DNA of 27,833 bases from MGIIb-O5 sp036154155 (GTDB taxonomy: Archaea > Thermoplasmatota > Poseidoniia > Poseidoniales > Thalassarchaeaceae), in NCBI GenBank assembly GCA_036154155.1, contig JAYZLP010000026.1, positions 1 to 27,833 on the forward strand, written 5' to 3'. Position 1 is the stretch's first letter. Every line of letters starts with the position of its first letter. The position numbers were made by a program, and so were the translations under genes. Shown one piece after another: positions 7,446-14,803 of this stretch. The notes beneath the pieces were generated by a model. That model worked only from the letters and a program-made list of their open reading frames with translations. It did no database searches and was not told the DNA's origin.

Positions 7446-9641
7446 ATGTCCGAAGAGCTCCCTCTTCTGATTCTTTTCGGATCCCAGTCAGGCAACGCGG
7501 AGGATTTGGCTTCCAAGGCTGCCAAGCAGAGTAAGCAGCTCGGTCTTTCGCCCACAGTAAAGGGGATGGACGAGATCCAATTGTCCGAATTACCAGCATT
7601 TCAACGTGTATTGATCTACTGCAGTACATGGGGCGAGGGCGAGCAACCCGACAATGCCGAGGATCTCTGGCAGGCCGCCTCAGCTGACGATGCCCCTTCG
7701 ATGCAGGGATGCCACTTCGCAGTTTGCGCACTCGGAGACACCTCATACGAATTCTTCTGTGAGTCAGGCAAAGAATGGGATGGATGGTTCGAGAAACAAG
7801 GTGCCAAGAGGCTAGTTCCCCGGATTGACTGTGATGTCGATTACGACAAGCCAGCGGCCCAATTCACCACTGATGCTCTTTCACACCTTGCTGCCGTAGG
7901 AGCAGATGGGTCCTACGTCGAGGGCAATGTTGGCTCCGCTTCGGCAGCATCATCCCCCGAGCCCCAATCATCAGATGAATCATCCGCGGCCCCCGAGGAG
8001 GTGGAGCTCGTCGGAGAAGGCGTTGAGGAGCTGCTAACTTCAGGAGACAGGTCCTTGGACATACTCTTCGGCTCTCAGTCTGGGAACTCCGAGGCTCTAG
8101 CTGCTAAGTTCGCCAAGCAAGCCAAGTCCTATGGCTTGGAGGGTACGGTACATGACATGGACGGTTTCGACTTCAATTCCCTGTCCTCCAAGAAGAGGGT
8201 CATTATTGTCTGCTCGACATGGGGAGAGGGGGAGCAGCCGGACAATGCAGAGGAGCTATGGCAGTTTGCCAATTCCGATGCCGCCGCAAGAATGGAAGGG
8301 GTCCACTTCGCAGTTTGCGCACTTGGAGATACCAGTTACGAGTTCTTTTGCGAATCAGGGAAGGAATGGGACAGACAGCTCGAGAATTTAGGGGCTTCCA
8401 GAATCATCGATCGACTAGACTGTGATGTGGATTATGACGCCCCAGCAGCTGAGTGGGCTTTGGACGCACTGCCTAGCCTAGCCGCCGTTGACAGCACCGG
8501 ACTGTTTCATGAAGACATGGTCGACACCATCAAGCAGTTCGCCAGCGGGTCTTCAGGGGCAGAAGGAGAGGACGGCTTCTCTGTCCCGTCAATCCAAGCC
8601 GAATCTATCCAGGTGGAGATATCTGTATTCCGCTATGATCCCGAGACTGCTTCGACTGGCAACGACTCATGGGCTTGCGTTTTCCCCGGACATACCTCCG
8701 TCCTAGAGGCCCTCAGGGCCATCAAGGCCACTCATGATGGCTCTCTGACCTTCAGAGATGGGACGTGCGACGACCCATCTACGGCCATCTCTGTAAATGG
8801 CAGGCTGATACTCCCCGGCCGAGTTAGAATAGACTCTGTTGCTAGTCCCATGGGGGACTCCTACAGGATGAAGATCGAACCAATCCCCGGCTCCGAGGTG
8901 ATACGCGATCTCGTTGTCGACCATTGGGCCCTGGAGAGGAAGAGGGAATCCTCGGAGCCATGGATGGTAGCTTCCACCAGGGAGGGCTTCCAGACTTCGC
9001 AGGGAGTGATGGGGACGATGAAACCAGCCACTGCAGCTAGACTGCACTCACTCGCAGACTTCGACAGTGCTCCGCTTCTCCATGCTAGTTCAGATGCAGT
9101 CCCCTACGCAAACGGATTCTTGGGCCCGGCAGTGATAGCTAGCTCCTGGGCTAGGAGGTGCGATCCACGAACTGCACCGGAGAGGAGGGAGGAGATAGAG
9201 GGAATTATCGGCTCCAAGAATGGAATCAAGGCGGAAACAGATTTAGCGCCAATTTCCCGGAGAGATGGCTATTCGCCAGCAGTTTCGGAGGGGCTTCTTG
9301 AGGCCCGAACAAACGCCTTGGAGAACGACTCATTCAACGGCCTACATGGGAAGCATGTTTGGTGGTACTGCTGGACTGTAAAGAGCAGCGGCAAGGTCAA
9401 TGATACCGTGCTTTACAGGCAGGTACTAGGTCCAATTGGCCTACTAGGCAATCTTTTCTCAGGAGTTACGGCAAGAATGGTCCTAGGCTTCACTAGGACA
9501 GGAGGGAGCATCCTCAATGACATTCTGGGGATGGTGGCTCCCCCTGCTGGTATCGGAAAGATGCCAAGGCAGTTCAATTCATCAGTCGACGACCATCACC
9601 AAGTCGTCGCTATTTTCAATGAGATGGACGGTAGGTTCTGA
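7446..9641 (+). CDS. Tandem flavodoxin domains fused to a cysteine-depleted SdhB/TfrB-like scaffold
   Basis: A 731-residue predicted electron-transfer protein. Residues 5-150 and about 202-350 are two similar FMN-binding domains of the CysJ / cytochrome P450 reductase type. Each has the phosphate loop (FGSQSGNAE, FGSQSGNSE), STWGEGEQPDNAE and CALGDTSYEFFCESGKEWD, so both look able to bind FMN. A Ser/Ala/Glu linker joins them. From about 385 the protein follows the succinate dehydrogenase iron-sulfur subunit: VEISVFRYDPETA, FRDGTC and VNGRLILPG (2Fe-2S domain region, 436-458), VIRDLVVD at 485-492 and FLGPAVIA near 558. The cluster ligands are gone: at most one Cys (C441) remains at the 2Fe-2S site, and neither CxxCxxCxxxCP motif is present. 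Residues about 630-731 are not recognised. The stop overlaps the next start (TGATG), indicating coupled translation. Confidence 0.85.
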   Translation: MSEELPLLILFGSQSGNAEDLASKAAKQSKQLGLSPTVKGMDEIQLSELPAFQRVLIYCSTWGEGEQPDNAEDLWQAASADDAPSMQGCHFAVCALGDTSYEFFCESGKEWDGWFEKQGAKRLVPRIDCDVDYDKPAAQFTTDALSHLAAVGADGSYVEGNVGSASAASSPEPQSSDESSAAPEEVELVGEGVEELLTSGDRSLDILFGSQSGNSEALAAKFAKQAKSYGLEGTVHDMDGFDFNSLSSKKRVIIVCSTWGEGEQPDNAEELWQFANSDAAARMEGVHFAVCALGDTSYEFFCESGKEWDRQLENLGASRIIDRLDCDVDYDAPAAEWALDALPSLAAVDSTGLFHEDMVDTIKQFASGSSGAEGEDGFSVPSIQAESIQVEISVFRYDPETASTGNDSWACVFPGHTSVLEALRAIKATHDGSLTFRDGTCDDPSTAISVNGRLILPGRVRIDSVASPMGDSYRMKIEPIPGSEVIRDLVVDHWALERKRESSEPWMVASTREGFQTSQGVMGTMKPATAARLHSLADFDSAPLLHASSDAVPYANGFLGPAVIASSWARRCDPRTAPERREEIEGIIGSKNGIKAETDLAPISRRDGYSPAVSEGLLEARTNALENDSFNGLHGKHVWWYCWTVKSSGKVNDTVLYRQVLGPIGLLGNLFSGVTARMVLGFTRTGGSILNDILGMVAPPAGIGKMPRQFNSSVDDHHQVVAIFNEMDGRF

Positions 9642-10501
9642 TGGCACTGAAGTACGCATATCACCCAGGCAACGTCGCACATAGCGGGTCTCCCGAGGTA
9701 GCTGAAACGATGAAGCCGATTGCGAGGACACTAGGCCTGCAACTCACCCCCCTAGAAGGAGCAACTTCTTGCGGTGCGGGCATAATCAGACAGGCAAATA
9801 GGAAACTCCAGATTACCTTGAACGCCCGCACCTTCGCAATGGCCGAGTCGATGGGCCTAGAGATTCTTACACCCTGTGCTGCCACTGCAGGGAACCTACA
9901 GGAAGATCTAGACTCACTAAGGAACGACCCACTTCTCATGCAGGAGGTAAATGACATACTTCTGAGAACTTGCGGAATGACATTTTCCGGTGAGACCGAG
10001 GTAAACCACCTTCTCCACGTCCTTGTGGACGAAATAGGACTCGAAAAGGTCGAAAAAATGGCGATAAACCCCTTCAATATGAGGATAGCCGGCTATTACA
10101 GCCCCTATATCCAGAGAAAGGGGGCATGCGGCGAGGATGATGTGCACGACCCTCGATACATGGAGAGACTAATCACCGCTCTCGGAGGCTCTCCTATAGA
10201 CTGGGAGGGGAGGGTAACAAGCGTTGGGGCACCCGGACTCCTCTCGGAAGAGGCCACGGTTTTGAGACAGGCTGCCGCAGTGCTTTCAGAAGCCAAGGAG
10301 GAGGGCGCAGAGTTGATTGTCAGCGCCTGCAACCTGTCCCACTCGGTTCTCGACATCTACCAAGGAAAGGCTGGAAGATCATCGGGTATTAGCACAAACA
10401 TTCCCGTCATCCATCTGACCGAGATGCTTTCATTTGCCATGGGGCATCACAATACTAGGTTCGCCCAACTCAGGACAAGGGTGGCCGTAATTGGCGACTA
10501 G
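9641..10501 (+). CDS. HdrB/SdhE-like CCG-domain protein lacking most cluster ligands
   Basis: A 286-residue protein with the two-module CCG layout of heterodisulfide reductase subunit B, SdhE and the C-terminal half of TfrB. In these families each module holds a non-cubane [4Fe-4S] cluster through five cysteines. Here module 1 has YHPGN (Asn11 for Cys), TSCGAG (only C44 of the pair) and TPCAAT (C79 kept, Thr82 for Cys). Module 2 has YYSPY (Pro155 for Cys), TSVGAP (Ser194, Val195 for the Cys pair) and SACNLSH (C230 kept, Ser233 for Cys). Three of ten ligands remain, while spacing and surrounding residues (YMERLITALGGSPIDW) are well kept. It overlaps the flavodoxin/SdhB-like gene by 1 nt, matching SdhB-SdhE or TfrB pairing. 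Converges with the helicase gene with 2 nt between stops. Confidence 0.83.
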   Translation: MALKYAYHPGNVAHSGSPEVAETMKPIARTLGLQLTPLEGATSCGAGIIRQANRKLQITLNARTFAMAESMGLEILTPCAATAGNLQEDLDSLRNDPLLMQEVNDILLRTCGMTFSGETEVNHLLHVLVDEIGLEKVEKMAINPFNMRIAGYYSPYIQRKGACGEDDVHDPRYMERLITALGGSPIDWEGRVTSVGAPGLLSEEATVLRQAAAVLSEAKEEGAELIVSACNLSHSVLDIYQGKAGRSSGISTNIPVIHLTEMLSFAMGHHNTRFAQLRTRVAVIGD

Positions 10502-10503
10502 GC

Positions 10504-12249
10504 TCAGAAGTCTTCCAAGCCAGATTGCCCCTTGGGCCTGAATGTGCTGGGGTCTAGAGGCCCTCTTCGTATTTCCTGCACACTCGACCTCTCTTCCCTG
10601 TCTTCCTCTATGATTTCAGGACGATTTCTCTCCCTCTCTTCGATAACGAAATCCGAGGCCGGAATACGCGACTCCCCGCGGATTGCGAATGAGCCGAGAT
10701 TCGATAAATCCGAATGATGGCCCCTAGGGAGCCCCCTCCTGACCCTGTGGACGGCCCTCTGCATGCCCTTCTCCTTCCTCTTTGCGGCCGCCATTGATCC
10801 TTCATCGCGGGTGTCTTCGGCGATTAGGACAACTACCTCACCGAGCCTCCTCCGGCCAGTTCTTCCCCTTCTCTGAATCGTCCTAATCTCACTTGAAACT
10901 GGCTCGTAGAAGATCACCAAATCAGCTGCAGGGATATCCAATCCCTCTTCGCCTATCGATGTGGCCAGTAGGACATTTGACTCTCCCGATCTGAAGCTAT
11001 CTAGCCTCTCTACTTGCCTTTTCGGGGACAAACCTTCCCTGCCCCCTCTGCTGGACTGTCCAACAAACTGAATCGATCTAACTCCATCCAGCCCAACTAG
11101 GGCCCTGTCGAGAGAAGTGATAGTGTCCCTGTAGTTGGCGAAAACAATCACCCTGGAATCGACATCTCTCCTAATTCGCTCCCTTACCAGCCTCCTCACC
11201 GCCCCCATCTTAGAATGAGATTCATCCATTCCAGAGAGAGACTTTCTAAGCTCTCTAATTCGGGGGTCTCTGAGGAATGCAAGAACCGATTTTTTCCTCC
11301 CGTCCTCCTCGCTCTCCATACGATCCAGGAACTCCTTGGACGCTGAAATGCCCTGACTAAGTAGGCAGTTGATGAGATGATGCAACCTCATCGCTGTCGC
11401 TATCTGTGACATCGACTTGTATGCACTAGACTCGCCTCTGGAGATTGCAATCTGTGACCTATCCATGGCATTAGAAAGTCCGGAGTAGCTTATCGTGCCG
11501 GTCATAACATACCTTCCAAGCCTCCTTTGCTGATCCACAATGCCAGTTTGCCAAAGTCGGAGGGGCTCTGCTAGATCCCTTATTTCCTGGGGAACTCTTA
11601 CAGTAACTTCATCCACTTCCAGTTCAGAAAGGTACTCGCTCAGCATTGGCTCTTCTGACCCCCTAATGTGGATCCTCCCCGCTCCCATCCTGGAGCACAC
11701 CTCTCTGACATCCTCGGCCCTGTATCCGGGACTAGCCGTGGTTCCGAGAATCAGGGGTTCTTCCCCCCTCGACATATACATGTCCGTAACCATCGCCATA
11801 GCGTGGCTGCCCGTGCAATGGTGAACCTCATCCAATACCAGTATGCAACATTCCGAAAGGTCAAGAACCCCTCTTTCAACATCATTACGAACTACTTGGG
11901 GGGTCGCCACAATCAACTTTGATGACCCCCAAACCCCATCCCTCTTGGAGGGGGGGTCTCTCCCAGTTACAGAAATCGCCTCAGCCCCCTCTTGCAATTC
12001 AATGACTTCCATTATTCCACTGAGGTGCTGCTGAACCAATGCAACAGTAGGGGCGATCATCAGCGCCCATCCCCCCTTTCTATTCAGGGATTCAGCTATG
12101 GCCATCCAAGCAACCGCCGTCTTTCCGGCTGCCGTCGGCAAGACGAGCATCATTGAACCGGAAAGGGCTTCATCGACCGCCTCAAGTTGGTAAGCACGGG
12201 CCTCAATCGCCCCCTCGGAGAGAAGTGGGTGGCTCACAGTTGGTCGCAC
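10504..12249 (-). CDS. Hef/FANCM/MPH1-type superfamily 2 helicase, helicase half only, with C-terminal PIP-box-like peptide
   Basis: A 581-residue ATP-dependent DNA helicase/translocase of the Hef family, which acts on stalled or branched replication forks. Motifs in order: LPTAAGKTA (Walker A, about residue 37), IAPTVALVQQH (Ia), LVLDEVHH (II, DEVH instead of DEAH), LGTTASP (III), VIFANYRDT (IV), LLATSIGEEGLDIP (V) and IQRRGRTGRR (VI), followed by IAEDTRDEG and RKEKGMQR, which are typical of Hef. The XPF-like nuclease and HhH half of full Hef is absent; the protein ends after an acidic/basic tail in QSGLEDF, which fits a PCNA-interacting peptide (Qxx[L]xxF). The first in-frame start is GTG at 12249; a second GTG four codons later is possible. 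Starts divergently from the ribosomal operon. Confidence 0.9.
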   Translation of the reverse strand: MRPTVSHPLLSEGAIEARAYQLEAVDEALSGSMMLVLPTAAGKTAVAWMAIAESLNRKGGWALMIAPTVALVQQHLSGIMEVIELQEGAEAISVTGRDPPSKRDGVWGSSKLIVATPQVVRNDVERGVLDLSECCILVLDEVHHCTGSHAMAMVTDMYMSRGEEPLILGTTASPGYRAEDVREVCSRMGAGRIHIRGSEEPMLSEYLSELEVDEVTVRVPQEIRDLAEPLRLWQTGIVDQQRRLGRYVMTGTISYSGLSNAMDRSQIAISRGESSAYKSMSQIATAMRLHHLINCLLSQGISASKEFLDRMESEEDGRKKSVLAFLRDPRIRELRKSLSGMDESHSKMGAVRRLVRERIRRDVDSRVIVFANYRDTITSLDRALVGLDGVRSIQFVGQSSRGGREGLSPKRQVERLDSFRSGESNVLLATSIGEEGLDIPAADLVIFYEPVSSEIRTIQRRGRTGRRRLGEVVVLIAEDTRDEGSMAAAKRKEKGMQRAVHRVRRGLPRGHHSDLSNLGSFAIRGESRIPASDFVIEERERNRPEIIEEDREERSSVQEIRRGPLDPSTFRPKGQSGLEDF

Positions 12250-12344
12250 GGATGTGGTAACTCACACTCAGGGTTGAAAATTGTTTCACACGTCAAATTC
12301 CCGATTACCACCCCTATGGGGTGTGCCGAACCCATCCCGATTCG

Positions 12345-12352
12345 TTCATATA
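12345..12352 (+). promoter_or_regulatory. Possible TATA box of the rpl3 operon
   Basis: TTCATATA followed by GGG is the only clear TATA-like element in the spacer on this strand. It would put transcription start near 12375, at the base of the CTCAC/GTGAG hairpin. Motif-level evidence only. Confidence 0.3.
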
Positions 12353-12492
12353 GGGTATGTTTGTCGCAAGGCCGCTCACTACGTGAGGTACCAGACACCT
12401 GTAGGCTCTGCAAAAGCATCCTCAGAACCGGCCGACCACTCGGAAAGCCGGCGTGGTGTCACGGTGCCTCCCTGACGTATTGGGCCCGGTAA

Positions 12493-12508
12493 AGGCCGTT
12501 TACGGCCT
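12493..12508 (+). promoter_or_regulatory. Hairpin just upstream of the rpl3 ribosome binding site
   Basis: AGGCCG, loop TTTA, CGGCCT: a GC-rich 6-bp stem 13 nt before the AAGGAGG ribosome binding site. Its place in the leader makes it a possible protein-binding or translational control element. Confidence 0.4.
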
Positions 12509-12535
12509 GAATCGGTGATACAAGGAGGACTAGAA

Positions 12536-13612
12536 ATGGCCGACAAGAGTAGACCCCGCCGAGGTAGCATGGGCTTTAGCCCTCGGAAGAGGGCACTCAG
12601 GAAATACGGCAGAATTCAGGCGTGGCCGGAAACTTCCGAGTCCGAAATCAGAGTTCTAGGATTTGCAGGATGGAAGGCCGGCATGACGCATGTCCTCCTC
12701 AGGGATACCAACAGCAACTCTACTTCAGCAGGGCAGGAGGTCCGTAAGGCTGTCACAGTTGTGGAGTCTCCTCCCATGAAGGTTCTAGCAGTCAGGGGCT
12801 ACAGAATGACCCCTTACGGAATGCAAACCGCCGGAGAAGTTTGGGCGGACATGAGCGAATCAGGTCCGGATGGACTAATGCCCAGATATGCAAACCAAAC
12901 ACGTGGTGAGAGGGATGCTGAGCAGGGCAGGAAGCCAGCAAAGAGAGGTGGCAGGATCCCGAGCAGATCAGGCTCCCCTGATGAAGCAATGGAATCCCTG
13001 AGGCAGTCCGATTTGTGCGATGTCAGGCTAATTGTTGCTACTCAACCATCTCTGGTGAAGAGCGTTCCAGGAAAGACCCCCGAGATAATGGAGGTCGGGC
13101 TGACAGGAGGGGATAGCGACTCGAAGATGGAGTGGGCCAGCGAAAGACTCGGAGGTGAGATCACCGTCGAGGATGTCTGGCAGGCAGGCCAAGATGTCGA
13201 CGTGGTCGGGATAACAAAGGGCAAGGGCTGGCAAGGTGCCGTCAAGAGGTGGGGTGTGAAACTCCTAAGCCACAAGAACAGCAAGCGCCGACGCCAGGCC
13301 GGAAACCTGGGTGACTTCGGTACTGGATACGTAAGGAAGACCGTTCCTCAGGCAGGGCAGGTGGGATACCATCAGCGAACAGAATTGAACAAGAGAATTC
13401 TCAGAATCTCCAACCCAGACGAGTCCGACATAACGCCAGCAGGTGGATTCCTACACTACGGAGAGGTAACAAACCCATACATTCTGATTCAAGGAAGCCT
13501 TCCAGGCCCAGCTAAGAGGATGTTGAGGTTCAGGGACCCAATTCGCCCGAGGGGCGAACTTCCAGAGGTAGTACTGACGTACGTCAGTACCTCGAGCAAG
13601 CAAGGAGTGTGA
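12536..13612 (+). CDS. rpl3: 50S ribosomal protein L3 (uL3)
   Basis: 358 residues, first gene of the S10-spc cluster. uL3 is an early-assembly 23S rRNA-binding protein whose long loop reaches toward the peptidyl transferase centre. The archaeal/eukaryotic form is seen in the basic start (SRPRRGSMGFSPRKRA) and in AGWKAGMTHVLLRD near residue 45. The core includes GITKGKGWQGAVKRWG and the GNLGDFGTGYVRKTVPQAGQ loop. I chose ATG 12536 over the in-frame ATG at 12515 because AAGGAGG (12522-12528) lies 7 nt before it and the protein then begins MADKSRPRRGS. Slightly longer than most archaeal uL3, with an internal charged segment near residues 110-140. Confidence 0.97.
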   Translation: MADKSRPRRGSMGFSPRKRALRKYGRIQAWPETSESEIRVLGFAGWKAGMTHVLLRDTNSNSTSAGQEVRKAVTVVESPPMKVLAVRGYRMTPYGMQTAGEVWADMSESGPDGLMPRYANQTRGERDAEQGRKPAKRGGRIPSRSGSPDEAMESLRQSDLCDVRLIVATQPSLVKSVPGKTPEIMEVGLTGGDSDSKMEWASERLGGEITVEDVWQAGQDVDVVGITKGKGWQGAVKRWGVKLLSHKNSKRRRQAGNLGDFGTGYVRKTVPQAGQVGYHQRTELNKRILRISNPDESDITPAGGFLHYGEVTNPYILIQGSLPGPAKRMLRFRDPIRPRGELPEVVLTYVSTSSKQGV

Positions 13613-13616
13613 TTTC

Positions 13617-14495
13617 ATGAAGGCAAAGGCATACAATCTGGTAAACTCCGTAGAACAGGAGGAGATGGACGCCGGTCTTTTGGCAGAGTCATTCAGCGTC
13701 GAAGCCAAGCTAGGCAAGGCAGTAAATCTTCCAGATGCATTTTCAACACACATCAGGGAGGACCTAATCCGCTCTGCAGTACATTCGTCTAGGGCCAACA
13801 GGCGTCAGCCCTATGGTCACAGAGAGCACGATGGAAAGAAAGCACCCCAGCCAGGGATGAAACACTCCGTGGAGTGGTGGGGCAAGGGCCGTGGTGTTTC
13901 AAGGATCATGAGGAAGACCGGGCAGAGGACAGGTGCCCAGAATCCTCACACAAGGGGAGGGCGCCGAGCACACGGGCCCAAAGTGGACAAGGACTGGTCG
14001 CAAAAGCTCAATTCAAAGCAAAGGTCAGCGGCTAGAGACTCGGCTATTGCCGCTACAGCAAACTCTGAGATTGTAGCATCAAGAGGTCACAGATTCGACG
14101 AAGACGTAAGCTTCCCGATAATCGTGGATGGATACACTGAATCGAGAGAAGGCTCTTCTGAGAAGTACGATATTGAGTCAATACCCCTCCAGTACTCAAC
14201 ACGAAAGTTCGTTGCCATGATGGAGGGCATCGGACTCGGTGATGATCTTAGGAGGGCCAAGGAGGGCCGCGCAGTTAGAGCAGGAAAGGGAACCATGAGG
14301 GGACGAAGGAGGAGGACGCCAAAGTCGGTTCTTCTTGTTGTTGCTCAGAGAGACGGCCTGCACAGGGCTGCAGCCAATGTCCCCGGTGTTGACGTGGTTG
14401 TAGCCAAGGATTTGTGCGCAGAGGATTTGGCACCAGGCGGGGACCCAGGCAGGCTAACTGTCTGGACCAAGTCAGCAATAGAGGCAATGAGGTGA
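13617..14495 (+). CDS. rpl4: 50S ribosomal protein L4 (uL4)
   Basis: 292 residues, a little longer than typical archaeal uL4 (about 250-260). uL4 binds 23S rRNA and its loop lines the peptide exit tunnel; the loop is seen in the Arg/Gly-rich RRQPYGHREHDGKKAPQPGM and KGRGVSRIMRKTGQRTG region, followed by GGRRAHGPKVDKDWSQKLN. The second half has RAVRAGKGTMRGRRRRTPKS, typical of archaeal/eukaryotic L4 (formerly L1e). Starts 4 nt after rpl3; its stop lies inside the GAGGTGA that serves rpl23. Confidence 0.97.
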   Translation: MKAKAYNLVNSVEQEEMDAGLLAESFSVEAKLGKAVNLPDAFSTHIREDLIRSAVHSSRANRRQPYGHREHDGKKAPQPGMKHSVEWWGKGRGVSRIMRKTGQRTGAQNPHTRGGRRAHGPKVDKDWSQKLNSKQRSAARDSAIAATANSEIVASRGHRFDEDVSFPIIVDGYTESREGSSEKYDIESIPLQYSTRKFVAMMEGIGLGDDLRRAKEGRAVRAGKGTMRGRRRRTPKSVLLVVAQRDGLHRAAANVPGVDVVVAKDLCAEDLAPGGDPGRLTVWTKSAIEAMR

Positions 14496-14500
14496 AATTA

Positions 14501-14791
14501 ATGGTAGACCCGTTTGAAATCATTATCATGCCTTGGATTACCGAGAAGACCTTGGAGGCCAGGAGAGTGGCCGATCCTGAGATTGGATATTCTCAGAATA
14601 ACAATAGGATAGAATTCATCGTTCACCGAGAAGCTACAAAGAGGCAGATCAAGCAAGCAGTAGAGGAACTATTCGAAGTTAAGGTGGCAAAGGTAAACAC
14701 GAGAATTACCGTTACAGGTAAGCACGCCTCAGTGAGGCTTGCCGAGGGATATGATGCAGAGGAGGCAGCACTCAAGCTTGGTGCTTTCTGA
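14501..14791 (+). CDS. rpl23: 50S ribosomal protein L23 (uL23)
   Basis: 96 residues. uL23 sits at the tunnel exit and is the docking site for SRP and the translocon. The fold markers are IIMPWITEKTLEA at the start, NRIEFIVHREATKRQIKQAVEELFEVKVAKVNT in the middle (quoted here as positions about 40-65) and a GKHASVRLAEGYDAEEAA end. ATG 14501 was chosen because GAGGTGA (14489-14495) lies 5 nt before it; an upstream in-frame start at 14414 would run far into rpl4. Confidence 0.97.
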   Translation: MVDPFEIIIMPWITEKTLEARRVADPEIGYSQNNNRIEFIVHREATKRQIKQAVEELFEVKVAKVNTRITVTGKHASVRLAEGYDAEEAALKLGAF

Positions 14792-14803
14792 TGAGGTGAT
14801 TTT

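Larger units (their letters stand above)
12250..12535 (+). promoter_or_regulatory. Promoter and structured leader of the ribosomal protein operon
   Basis: This 286-bp divergent spacer has no convincing gene. Features seen on the plus strand are: CACCCC-TAT-GGGGTG hairpin around 12309-12323; a TATA-like TTCATATA at 12345-12352; CTCAC-TAC-GTGAG at 12375-12387; a stretch at about 12426-12460 where CCGGC can pair with GCCGG, or alternatively ACCAC with GTGGT; and AGGCCG-TTTA-CGGCCT at 12493-12508, directly before the SD (AAGGAGG, 12522-12528). If the TATA assignment is right, the leader is about 160 nt, long for archaea, which would allow autogenous control by a ribosomal protein. All structure is by eye. 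Confidence 0.5.

Noticed and set aside
12187..12492. Open frames of 60-100 codons on both strands in the rpl3 leader
   Set aside because: Composition is not protein-like, several overlapping frames are open equally, and the region is better explained as promoter plus structured leader.
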